Assembly: GCA_022749755.1 (NCBI GenBank)
Contig: CM040449.1
Coordinates: 6,839,157 to 6,903,156, forward strand
Length of the DNA stretch: 64,000 bases
Direction of reading: 5' to 3'
Source of the DNA: Azadirachta indica
Lineage: Eukaryota > Streptophyta > Magnoliopsida > Sapindales > Meliaceae
Notes under the pieces: generated by a model
Told to the model about the DNA's origin: nothing
Databases searched by the model: none
What the model saw: the letters and a program-made list of their open reading frames with translations, nothing else
Program-made: the position numbers and the translations under genes
Part shown: positions 24,563 to 34,733 of the stretch, one piece after another
Numbering within the stretch: the first letter of the stretch is position 1
Layout: every line of letters starts with the position of its first letter

Positions 24563-25479
24563 GAATTTGAAGATTTAAAAAAAAAAAAAAAAAAAAAGAA
24601 TTTTGTAGAAGTAGAAGAAAGATCAAAACAACATGAAAATGAAAATTTTTAAAAGGTCATCCCCCATATCCCAAAAAGGAACAACATCAACTTGTCACAA
24701 TCAATCTTCTCGGTCGGCTGCCTTATTCAGCTTCAGGACCCAAAATCAAATTACTTCTCTTCTCTTACTCTACACTTCTTTTTCTTCCTTTTTCTTTTTT
24801 TTATTTTATTATTATTATTTTTTTTTAAAAATTATAATATCAAGGGCTGTTATGTGTTGTTGAGTTAACCAATGCTCTCTTCCATTTTGAATAATTTCAT
24901 TTGTCAAAATTACATTTGTGCCCTCGTGAATTAGACCACCCTATCTTTCTTTTAGTACCCAACCAGCGGCGCCATTAGTCTTTACTTGGTTTCCAAGCTC
25001 GCCCGCCTCCCTCTTTTTTTTTTTTTTTTTTTTTTTTTGAAAATTTTCTCTTTCTTCATAACTCGAGTTCACTCTTCAACTCCAATTCCAATTCCTATCA
25101 ATTATTTATTATAAAACAAATCAAATACCAACAACTATCTTCTTGCTTTGCTAGCATAGCTGCCCTTTTTCTTCTCCATATCTCTGTCTCTGTCTCCCTC
25201 TATCTCTATCTCTTTCTCTCTCTGTCTTCTCAATTTCCCATCTCCTTCCATTTTATCTTCTCTATTTCTTTCTCCTTATTTTATTACACACCTACAGCCA
25301 AACCCCAGTTCACCAACCAATCAATTCATTCCTCCCTCCTATGCCGTCCCCAGTAGATCATTAAAAATACCCATATAATATATTATATAATACAATATAT
25401 AAATTAAAATCTTTTTAAATAAAAGTTTTTATTTTAATTTTTTTTTGGGAAAAAAAAAAGAATAATAGAAAAACCAAGG

Positions 25480-26403
25480 ATGAATGGTGATTATGTAGAA
25501 CCCAAAAACACAAACTCTTCCAACATGTTCTCCAAACTACACCCCCACCAGCAGCATCCCTTCTCTCATCACTTCCAACTCTCCCGCGACTCTCAGACCT
25601 CTGAAGAAGAAACCAATAGCCATAACTCCCCCGCCAACACCACCAACACCGCCACCCCCAACCCTTCTAAATCCAGACAACAAGATCCCCACAGCGGTGA
25701 TGGAGCTACTATCGAAGTTGTTCGCCGCCCCAGAGGCAGACCTCCCGGCTCCAAGAACAAGCCCAAGCCTCCTGTTTTCATCACTCGTGAGCCTGAACCC
25801 GCTATGAGTCCTTACATTCTCGAAGTTCCCGGTGGAAACGACGTCGTTGAAACTATCTCCAACTTCTGCCGTCGCAAAAGTATCGGAATTTGTGTTCTTA
25901 CTGGCTCTGGAACTGTTGCTAACGTTACTCTCCGTCAGCCCTCTGCAACTCCTGGCTCAACCATAACGTTCCACGGCAGATTCGACATTCTTTCAGTCTC
26001 CGCCACGTTCTTGCCTCAATCCGCCGCGTGTCCGCCTGTACCAAACATCTTCGCGATTTCTCTAGCGGGCCCGCAAGGGCAGATCGTTGGTGGGTCCGTC
26101 GTGGGCCCCCTAGTAGCTGCCGGGACCGTGTTCGTGATCGCTGCGACGTTTAACAACCCCACGTATCACCGCTTACCGGTGCAAGAAGAGCCCAGAAATT
26201 CTGTTTCAGGTGGAGGTGGCGGTGAAGGGCACTCACCAGTTGGATCGAGCGGCGGCGGAGGAGGAGGTGGTGCAGAGAGTGGTGGACACGTGGGAGGAGG
26301 AGAGTCATGTGGGATATCTATGTATAGTTGTCATCTGGGAGGTGGAAGTGATGTGATATGGGCTCCAACTGCAAGACCACCGCCACCGCCACCCCCTTAC
26401 TGA
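25480..26403 (+). CDS. AHL17: AT-hook nuclear-localised protein, AHL17 type (307 aa, intronless)
   Basis: A single exon. After a His/Gln/Ser/Thr-rich N-terminus, the AT-hook core RRPRGRPPGSKNKPKPP (residues 82-98) binds the minor groove of AT-rich DNA. The PPC/DUF296 domain covers about 110-230 (MSPYILEVPGGNDVVE, ICVLTGSGTVANVTLRQP, GRFDILSVSATFLP, NNPTYHRLP) and mediates trimerisation and partner binding. GRFDIL corresponds to the GRFEIL signature of type-I PPC domains, and lack of introns is usual for that clade. The N-terminal NMFSKL and C-terminal GGGESCGISMYSCHLGG and DVIWAPTA match what I recall of Arabidopsis AHL17. A Gly-rich linker (about 247-275) and a terminal proline run complete it. 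Probably a nuclear regulator of growth genes. Confidence 0.93.
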   Translation: MNGDYVEPKNTNSSNMFSKLHPHQQHPFSHHFQLSRDSQTSEEETNSHNSPANTTNTATPNPSKSRQQDPHSGDGATIEVVRRPRGRPPGSKNKPKPPVFITREPEPAMSPYILEVPGGNDVVETISNFCRRKSIGICVLTGSGTVANVTLRQPSATPGSTITFHGRFDILSVSATFLPQSAACPPVPNIFAISLAGPQGQIVGGSVVGPLVAAGTVFVIAATFNNPTYHRLPVQEEPRNSVSGGGGGEGHSPVGSSGGGGGGGAESGGHVGGGESCGISMYSCHLGGGSDVIWAPTARPPPPPPPY

Positions 26404-26765
26404 ACTTCGTTCCATCTTTTTTTTTTTGTGAATTTGCAGCTTTAGATTTTCGTCTGGTTTTGTTGGTTAGTGCTTTTGATATTATGACTCCTCCATGATT
26501 GATTATTATTTCTTCTTGTTTAATTTTCAAATTTTGGATGATCTTAATCTGTCATCTTAATGTTAAGTAATTAATTATATATTAATGGTAGACTAGCCAT
26601 TAGTGTTATAACTGTAACGAAAGAAAAGCAGCATACTTTCTTTCTCTTTTGGGCTTGAATTTTCCTGAATCGACCATGCATATATAAGCCTAATCTATAT
26701 ATAAAGACATATGGCTGCTGGTTTCTTTAATGGTGCATGGGTTTAATTCGTTCATTACTGGTCCG

Positions 26766-26771
26766 TGTATA

Positions 26772-26805
<34 letters not shown>

Positions 26806-26838
26806 CACGCACATACACATATAGATAGATAGATAGAT
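26766..26838. repeat. compound GT/AT/CA/GATA microsatellite
   Basis: (GT)n, (AT)n, an ACACGCACATACAC mix and about four GATA units follow each other. Confidence 0.9.
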
Positions 26839-26932
26839 GTATATGCCCAGTAGACATTAGTAAGGAGTAAATTGGTGATTGGATTTTAATTTGCCGAGTG
26901 TAATACAATTAATGACCAAAGGGTATTGTTGT

Positions 26933-26962
26933 GCTTTGCTTTGCTTTGCTTTGCTTTGCTTT
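26933..26962. repeat. (GCTTT)6 microsatellite
   Basis: Six perfect pentamer copies. Confidence 0.95.
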
Positions 26963-27065
26963 GAAGTCTGAAACTTTAGCATGCCTGCAGTCTCTGCAAT
27001 CACTGCAGAAGCAGAAGCTGTACCACTGGCTGAAGATAACGCAGCTACTGATTCAAGTTGATCAT

Positions 27066-27110
27066 CTTTTCTTTTCTTTTCTTTTCTTTTCTTTTCTTTC
27101 TTTCTTTTTC
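27066..27110. repeat. (TTTTC)n / (TTTC)n microsatellite
   Basis: About seven TTTTC pentamers passing into TTTC tetramers. Confidence 0.9.
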
Positions 27111-27400
27111 TGTCTTAGCTTCTTGATTTAGAAAAAGCGTATTCCAGTATGGAACATGGCTAGGGTTAGTATGCTTGCCAGAGAAAGAGTGCAAAAAAAA
27201 TAAAGAACTGTGTGTGTATATATGTTTGCTTTTTCCTTTTTCACTATTCCTTGTTGAGAGCTCTCAAAACCAAAAAAAACTTTTTTTATATTTCAATTAA
27301 ATTATCTGATTCTATGATGCAATATGTACTTTGTTTTGTCTCTTTCTCTTCTTTCTTTTCTTTTCTTTGATGGGCCAAAAGAGATAATCAATCAAACACA

Positions 27401-27432
27401 ATGAATGAATGAATGAATGAATGAATGAATGA
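27401..27432. repeat. (AATG)8 microsatellite
   Basis: Eight AATG/ATGA tetramer units. Confidence 0.95.
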
Positions 27433-27700
27433 AAGAATGAAGAAAGCAAGATAGGGTTTCTATCCACACATCCATTCCTAGCTGTCCATCCTCTCTCTCT
27501 ATTTATATCTATCATTTTGATACTTGGAGCTGTAGCTTACTATAGTAAACACATAAATTTTTTCTCAGATTTAATTGTGATTAATGCCGAAAGTTCACCT
27601 TAATCATGAAACGCCAGACATATGTACGTTAATCAATTAATTAATGAGACTATTGATTGATGATAACCCACATTCTTTTACATTTGTACAGATCACTGTA

Positions 27701-27750
27701 AAAAAGAAAACAAAAACAAAAACAAAAACAAAAACGAAAACAAAAAGAAA
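27701..27750. repeat. (AAAAAC)n microsatellite
   Basis: About seven A-rich hexamers with occasional substitutions. Confidence 0.9.
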
Positions 27751-28994
27751 ATCGATAAACTTTCTTATGTATTTATATGTTTCTGTCAATTTTGGGTCCA
27801 CCATATACACATATAGTGTAATTGGTCGTGTAATCTCTGTAAAATCCGTGTGGTAGCAGTGACCCCTGACCAGTAGGCCTATGCCATCAACTTGTTTATC
27901 TCCTTTTCTTAATTCTGCTACTTTTGAATCCAATGCTTCTTAGCCTTCAATTTTTCTCATTTTCAGATTTTTATTTTTTACCAAATTAATCTAAATTCAT
28001 TCACATGTTTAGGAACCCTAGTTGATCAACTTGTGTATTTGAATCCTGATCAGAGAAAAAGTAAAACGAATACAAGAACAGAAATTTTCTGTTAATTTTT
28101 CAAGTTTATTCAATTAATTAGCTGTTATCTTAAATTTTAAGAACAAAATTCTTGAGTTGATGTATGTGTTAGGTCAACTAACTGAGAAGGTTTTGACCCT
28201 TTTGTCTTTGTGTTGAATTTCTTGTATATTTATTTTACTATTTAATTATAATACTTGTAAATTGGATTTATACTATATTTCTCACCAACATTTATTTTGT
28301 TAATTAATATTAAAATAAATTTATATTTTATAATTTCATCTTCGTATTAAATCAAGTAGACAGTTCATATATATTATTTAAATTCGCTAGATAAAATTAA
28401 ATAAGTCCACTTTTACGGAAAGTTTTCAGGTCAAGTAAGAATGTAACAAGTTTCACTTTTGTACTCAATTTATATTATAGAATAAAGATGAAAATCTTCT
28501 TGTTGGATTTTAAAACTCGAGGGTGTGACGTGGAAATATAATGTGATGGGGTTTTGTCAATAATTGAACTACAATCATCTATGCATCTAAACTTATCTTA
28601 ACAATAAAATATTTAATTAGAAGCGTGATTAAAAAGTTTTATAACATGTAACAAAAAAATTTTATTCTAGAATCCATTATCTTATTTTCACCTCATCGCC
28701 ACTAGTTATCTCAAAAGATAAAAGGAACTCTTAAATGTTAAGTTGTACTAATTATATATGGTTTAGTTACATATATATCTATAAGACTATATTAATTGTA
28801 CCCTTCCAATTTTCTCTTATATAAGCAAAACACAGAAACAACTTAACCCACGACGAGAAGAAACAATTTCATTGACTCAAAGCACATGCATATGCAAGTA
28901 ATGGTTAATTATTCTCTTTTCCCATACATATAGTAGTTAGATTATATTGCAACTTTTTAAAGTCAAAATTGGTTGGTCAGGAATCAGGATCACA

Positions 28995-29029
<35 letters not shown>
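28995..29029. repeat. (TATC)n microsatellite
   Basis: About nine perfect TATC units. Confidence 0.95.
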
Positions 29030-29377
29030 GTATATTGCTCTTGCAGATAGCCTTCACCCATACTGCTCAACCCATGGTCCATTTATGAATATGATGATAT
29101 ACAGAAACTGCTATAATGCTTGTACACACCACCAAACCCTCTTTGCTGATCTTCACGAGCTAATTAATTTGATGCATCTACATTCTAGTTTGACCACTGA
29201 TTTGTTTCCTCTTGCTTAATCGGGAAACAAACAAAAAGTCAATATGAATATTTCTTAATAAAGAAAAGAAAATAAAAAATGGGTTAAATTGGAGTGGACA
29301 AAGTAGAGGCATAATAGTCATATGTACAGATAAAGATGTTCATCATCATCATCACCATCACCATCATGTTTGTAGTG

Positions 29378-29378
<1 letters not shown>

Positions 29379-29411
<33 letters not shown>

Positions 29412-29460
29412 ACTCAGACTCAGACTCAGACTCAGACTCAGACTCAGACTCAGACTCAGT
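29379..29460. repeat. compound hexanucleotide array (CAGGCT)5(CAGACT)~9
   Basis: Five CAGGCT units pass abruptly into about nine CAGACT units, differing by one base. The minus strand reads as Ser-Glu then Pro-Glu repeats in a 60-codon frame that I do not regard as a gene. Confidence 0.95.
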
Positions 29461-29725
29461 CGGCAATGACCGAAGCTAGCTTTTTTAACAGCACCTCTTC
29501 GTAATTCTTGCAGCTTGCATTCATTGATTCAAGTTGAAGGAAAAATGCTTGCTTGCTTGTTCTTTCTGTGTGCGGCCCCCGCCCCTTTCCTTGACTAGTC
29601 ATCAGTCTTCTTTACTATGCCACCTGCATGTTTTTTTTAATTTGTTTCACACGTTAACCTGTATGAAATCTTCTCCACCGTCCTTCATCCCAGTACACTT
29701 TATTATATATCATCATGAATCATGA

Positions 29726-29759
<34 letters not shown>
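29726..29759. repeat. (AC)17 microsatellite
   Basis: Uninterrupted AC run. Confidence 0.95.
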
Positions 29760-29760
<1 letters not shown>

Positions 29761-29876
29761 TTATATATCATGAATGCCCTAGCTACTAGCATTTATATAA
29801 CTTAATTTGCGTTTTAATGATTCCCCATTAATTGTGTTCGAGCCAACAATCTGATTCCAGATCATTCATGCTTCCT

Positions 29877-29905
29877 CGCTTCCTTGCTTCCTTGCTTCCT
29901 TGCTT
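29877..29905. repeat. (CTTCCTTG)n tandem repeat
   Basis: Three to four copies of an octamer related to CTTG/CTTC. Confidence 0.85.
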
Positions 29906-30589
29906 ACAGATCTGATACTTTTAGCCGTTCATAGTTGACTTCCTTTCGCCTTTCTGTCTGCCATCTTCATTTAATTTGCATTTGACATTCGCCAACCAAC
30001 GTCTGTCTTTTTATTATCATTTATATTATTTTTAACTTAATTAGTTAAAAGAAGGTAACACACTAACTTACAATATGGTATCAAAGCAAATTCATTATAA
30101 AAAGAGATGAATCCCATTTATACAGCAAATGTACTAAAAGATTAGAAGAAGAATTTGAAACGTAAATATCATTTATAATATTAATAATAATAAATAAACT
30201 AACAGATACTCGAGGTAATTAATTAATTAATAAACTGGCTAACTAGCTTGCTTAATTACTGTGGGGAATGTGAAAATAATAATAATAATTAGGTTGAGTA
30301 GAAAGGAGACAGTAGACACCATGCACACTAAAAAACAGCTAGCTTTAATTAATTAAGTTGGATTGGATGAATTTGTCTTGAAGCCGAAAATAAAGAATCT
30401 AGTTAAAAGGTTAATTTGACAATTAATTTGAAATTGGTGATAAGATGAATTGAAAGGAATTGTAGTATTTTATCATCAAGAGACCTCAGACCCCCACAAG
30501 ATGTATTGTCTGTAGCTGCTTTTTTGGACTTTGGACATTTCCTGAACATAAGGGATTCTTGCGTGTCGCCCGGAGTTGTCTTTTTAATT

Positions 30590-30792
30590 TATATATATAT
30601 ATATATATATATATGCTTATCTTCAATTTTCCTTTTTCCTCTTCATATATATATATATATATATGCTATAAGTTCACCATGACTATGAATCTTGACAAAC
30701 TGATCATCTTGTCCCTTCATAAAGTTGAATGAATAATATTATATATCATATATATATATATATACACACACACACACGCACACATATATATA
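30590..30792. repeat. cluster of three (AT)n arrays with an (AC)n tail
   Basis: AT runs lie at about 30591-30614, 30645-30664 and 30750-30764, the last followed by ACACACACACGCACAC. Confidence 0.9.
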
Positions 30793-31081
30793 TGTATACC
30801 TATGTACATCGAATTCTAATTATCTTAACGTTTAATCAACGGTGTCAAACAGATCAATTTTTAAAGTAGGTGAACAAATATTTTCCTTTTAATAGTAGGA
30901 GAAGAGACACCCTTTTTTTGTAGACACAGATATTCGAACTACGATATAATAAAATTTATTAAAATAACTTTAGTATTAACTCTCAATTATTAATTAAAGG
31001 ATTTGAAATGTATGTTTTGTACTTTAAATATTGTAATGCATTAATTAATTAAAATTGACCAACACCAATCAAATCATAGAA

Positions 31082-31104
31082 TATATATATATATATATAT
31101 ATAT
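31082..31104. repeat. (AT)n microsatellite
   Basis: Uninterrupted AT run. Similar short runs follow at about 31630-31648 and 31718-31734. Confidence 0.9.
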
Positions 31105-31756
31105 AAGGGTAGCAAAGACATCAAGATTAATGATCATTGAATTTCAATTAATAATACAGCAAATTAAGGACATGATGTATCATCTGTCTTTGTCTAATTA
31201 ACAACTTGAAATCAAGAGTGACCCCATACATGTTATATAATATATGGATGCTGTAAGTAATTACTATTTATATATAGCTTTAGCTTCATTTCAGAAAGAC
31301 AACAAAGGAAATATATATATGTAGATCACCTAATATCAGTTAATTAATCAAGGAATGGCTGCGCTTGAGCTTGTTAATTTTTCCAACTTGGTGTCCCTCC
31401 GATGCTTTAGTCTCGTCTTTAATTCCCTTCCAACGTCTGGGCATCCTAATTTTTCTATTTAGGAAAAGTTTTCTCCAATTCCTTAATTTAAAATAAAAAT
31501 TATATAACAACAACAATTCAACAGTTTCATAATTTTATACATATATTTATATTATTTGTAAATTGTTGAATTTATATATTTTTAATGACTAATATTGAAT
31601 CTAACATATGTAATTAATGTATCATAATTAATATATATATATATATATAAATTTAACGGTTTATAAATAAATGTGAATATATATGTAAAAATATGGTGTC
31701 ATTGAATCTTCTCTCTCTATATATATATATATAGATGTAGATAGATAGATAGAGGG

Positions 31757-32029
31757 CTAGATGGAGGTCGTGGACTCCAAATCAGGATCAGCATGATCTG
31801 CTGGTGCTACAGCTTCATTCTTCTCTTTATTTTTATGAGTGTAAGTGAACCAGAAAAAGATGGCGAGAAAGAGCATGAGCAATATGGAAGCGATAAGTAT
31901 AAGAGCTACAGAGCCTCCTTCTTTATGATGTTGTTGTATTAAAGACCATGTAAGAACACTTACTGGGATTGATATTACACACATCACTCCCGCTGTCCCT
32001 ATTATTGCTTTCTGTGTATTGGTCACCAT
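31757..32029 (-). CDS. small two-helix membrane protein (90 aa), unknown function
   Basis: A single-exon minus-strand frame with no family I recognise. There are two clear hydrophobic segments: residues ~8-28 (AIIGTAGVMCVISIPVSVL) and ~41-64 (VALILIASILLMLFLAIFFW). A short polar loop (IQQHHKEGG) separates them, and a charged cytosol-like tail follows (THKNKEKNEAVAPADHADPDLEST). Such composition is unlikely by chance in DNA this AT-rich, and codon use (GTC, ACC, GGA, GCC) differs from the surrounding repeats, so I think it is a real gene. It stands alone in a gene-poor interval, with UBP16 as the nearest gene in the same orientation. It could also be the remnant of a larger membrane protein. 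Confidence 0.5.
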   Translation of the reverse strand: MVTNTQKAIIGTAGVMCVISIPVSVLTWSLIQQHHKEGGSVALILIASILLMLFLAIFFWFTYTHKNKEKNEAVAPADHADPDLESTTSI

Positions 32030-33031
32030 CGCTTGATATCAAATATTCCACACAAAAATAAAATAAAATGAGAGCAGTGGTTCACTTAGACAAATTTCTT
32101 CTTTTCATTTCTTGCATGAGGGAACAATAAATATAAGTTGTACATGTGATCTTCATAATTCAAATATTTAATGTAAAAGATATGATATGGGTGTCATTAA
32201 ATGTATGCATGCTGACGTGAATTTAATTATAATTTAATCGACAAATTAAATAAGGGAATGAGAGAGTTCTTGAATGTAACCAATATATTTTTAAACATAA
32301 AGCAGCAGACGGAATATACTCACATGCACAGTCACAGAGACAAAACAAAGATTTCTTTACTGATAATTATAATCTTAATTAAGAATAAGTTAAAAGTGAT
32401 GTACGCTGTATGTATACATAGAGGACCCATACATATAATAAGAATATTATTAAATAAAGCTAGAAAGACAAGTAAGGGAATAATAAATGAAAAGTTATTT
32501 GAGTAATGCGACAGAAGCAAGTTCTGGAAAAATAGATAAAACCCTAATAGAGAATGACGAAATAATAATTTATTTTGATTTTGCTTAGTTAATTAAAACA
32601 GCCTTTAAGGTTTGGTGTGCTATATTGTTTACTATCTTCTAAAAGTAATAATAAAATATTATTTTGAAGTACAATTTTTTTAATCACATTTTTTTATTTA
32701 TTTTAATTATTATTTAATATTTATTTAGTATTCGACTTAAAAAATTGAGTTAAATTTACTAATTAATCATATAGAGATGAAATTGAGAACATATGTAAAA
32801 TGCAAAAGAATTATTATGTTAATCAGATAATTCAGAATGGGTGTGTTGAATTTGGCTGACCAGTATTCCAATCAATGAATATCAAAATCCAAGCAATTAT
32901 ATATACATGCTTGCATCCACGTAGTAGACGACCTTATTAATTAGCTCTATCAAATGATTTTATTCTCCTTTAAATTCATCGGCACAACGCCACAATTCTT
33001 TCTGCTTGGTATCTTATCATAATAATTAATT

Positions 33032-33038
33032 ATTATTA

Positions 33039-33070
<32 letters not shown>
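33032..33070. repeat. (ATT)n microsatellite
   Basis: About twelve ATT units with one interruption. Confidence 0.9.
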
Positions 33071-33648
33071 AAAACCATGAAGTTTGTTATCATTTAAGAG
33101 TGTTCATAAATAATTAATTAATATATTAGATTGTTTATTCTTGATGGAAATACACACTTAAGCCACCGAAAAAACAGGTATGAAATATCTCAAATTAATT
33201 TAGTAGAATTAAAAAGGCAAAAATAGTGGCTGTGCTTTCCTCACGATTAATAATAATAAATAATACATGTGTCTTTATCAACTTATCTAATTGATTTTTC
33301 TGGGTTGCATGTCGTCAGCCCTGATCATCCCAACACTAATTGAAAGCACACAGCACAAACAAGAATTTAAAATTCTTAATGTTTGTTTATCAAGTTGATG
33401 AGTGGGATATCAACAAATGGAAAATTATTTTTCCAATTTTGGTTTGAAAATGTAGGCAGCCAGTTCGACACCACTATAACAATTTTCCAAATTGGATGGC
33501 TAAGGACGGAGGTTGTTGCATTTGCAATGAATGACGTATCAATATCAAAATATCAATAAAATATCAATATCAAATCAAATTTTGGATTCCAACACCAAAT
33601 TCAGTCAGTGGATGCCCCATCCCATGCATATACTATGAGAAACTCCTA

Positions 33649-33670
33649 TCCTACCCTACCCTACCCTACC
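33649..33670. repeat. (CTACC)4 microsatellite
   Basis: Four pentamer copies. Confidence 0.9.
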
Positions 33671-34733
33671 AATACTATCTGCTTTACTTGCCCTCTTTTC
33701 TAACTATAATTAATTGATTAATCAACTAATTATGGCCTGATTTTGATAAAACTGGGTTTTGGTATTGGTAAAGGAAGCCGAGCGGCGCCCGTGAACCCGT
33801 CACCCGTGAGACGACCCCCTTTTTTTTTTTTTTTTATCCTTTTTATTCTGCAGATACACAGAATACAGTGCTGGGTGAAATGAAATGAAAGCAGTCAAGG
33901 CAGGAATCATGAGCAAGTACACGTGTACGGTGGCAATTGTCCATGGGCTCGAAGTGCAACAAAATGTTAATTGAGGAAAGTTGCAAATTGCAATTTGCAA
34001 AAGTCTGACGGAAATCATAATGTCCTTATCCAAATGATAATAAAAGCCAACAACAAAGTCTGATACAGCCAGCAAGCCCCATAGTCGTCAGACAAAAGTA
34101 GCTAGCCTGCCCTGAGATGCTTGACCGACCCATCCTATTCCCCATTTTCATTGGTTGCCTATTAGACGTTGGACCAGTCTTTCTTCCCCACGTGGACGTC
34201 CTTTTCTTTCGCGGTTGCCTTTTGCTTAATACGCTAACGTTACGTTGCTCCTCTTTCGATTTTACCCTTCTCGGCACAGGTACGACGCCGTTTTTCTTCA
34301 CGGTCATTATTTTCAATCCCGCTTAGAAATTGGATAAAGTGTCCGAGAGTTGCTGCAAAATCTTAGTACTGCGGATCCAAATCCAATACAAACTCAGAGA
34401 GGAGTTTGAAACGCGAAAAACCCGACAAGTCACTTAATTTATTATAAAAATATTGTACGATATTTATTCCATTGCTCATATAACAGAGTTGATTGGTTTA
34501 CATTCCTTTAGGCTCTCGTTTCATGAGAGCTCCGCCTTTCTACTATACTATACACTTTTATGCAATATTTTAATCATATTACATTCTCTGCAAGGGAAAG
34601 ACATAAGACAAAATGGCTATAGCTGATTCTTTAAACAAAGCCAGCTACAAGGAGTACATTACATACAGCCTCTCCCAAATTCTTATTTACTCCTCTTTTT
34701 ATCTCCTTAGCCTTAATAATATATAAAATTTGT

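Larger units (their letters stand above)
21207..25479. other. gene-free region upstream of AHL17
   Basis: About 4.3 kb of AT-rich DNA with microsatellites and homopolymers (A19 at about 24578, long T run at about 25012-25037). I see no credible gene. The last ~350 bases are the AHL17 promoter and leader, with CT-rich tracts at about 25180-25285. Confidence 0.5.
26404..31756. other. microsatellite-rich gene-free region
   Basis: After the AHL17 3' UTR there are about 5 kb without a supported gene, holding more than a dozen simple-sequence arrays of different motifs, listed separately. Open frames here come from repeats. I looked for familiar miRNA sequences and recognised none. Confidence 0.55.
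32030..34733. other. gene-free region, including UBP16 3' flank
   Basis: AT-rich DNA with ATT and CTACC microsatellites. About 33770-34330 is GC-richer, with a CACGTG G-box at about 34189 and short open frames on both strands, but nothing resembling a known protein. It could be a promoter or a non-coding transcript. 34330-34733 is probably the UBP16 3' UTR and flank. Confidence 0.45.

Noticed and set aside
29284..29466. Ser-Glu/Pro-Glu repeat protein on the minus strand
   Set aside because: Entirely produced by the hexanucleotide microsatellite.
34026..34316. 96-codon basic frame in the GC-richer island
   Set aside because: No family resemblance, and an equally long frame exists on the opposite strand; not enough to call a gene.
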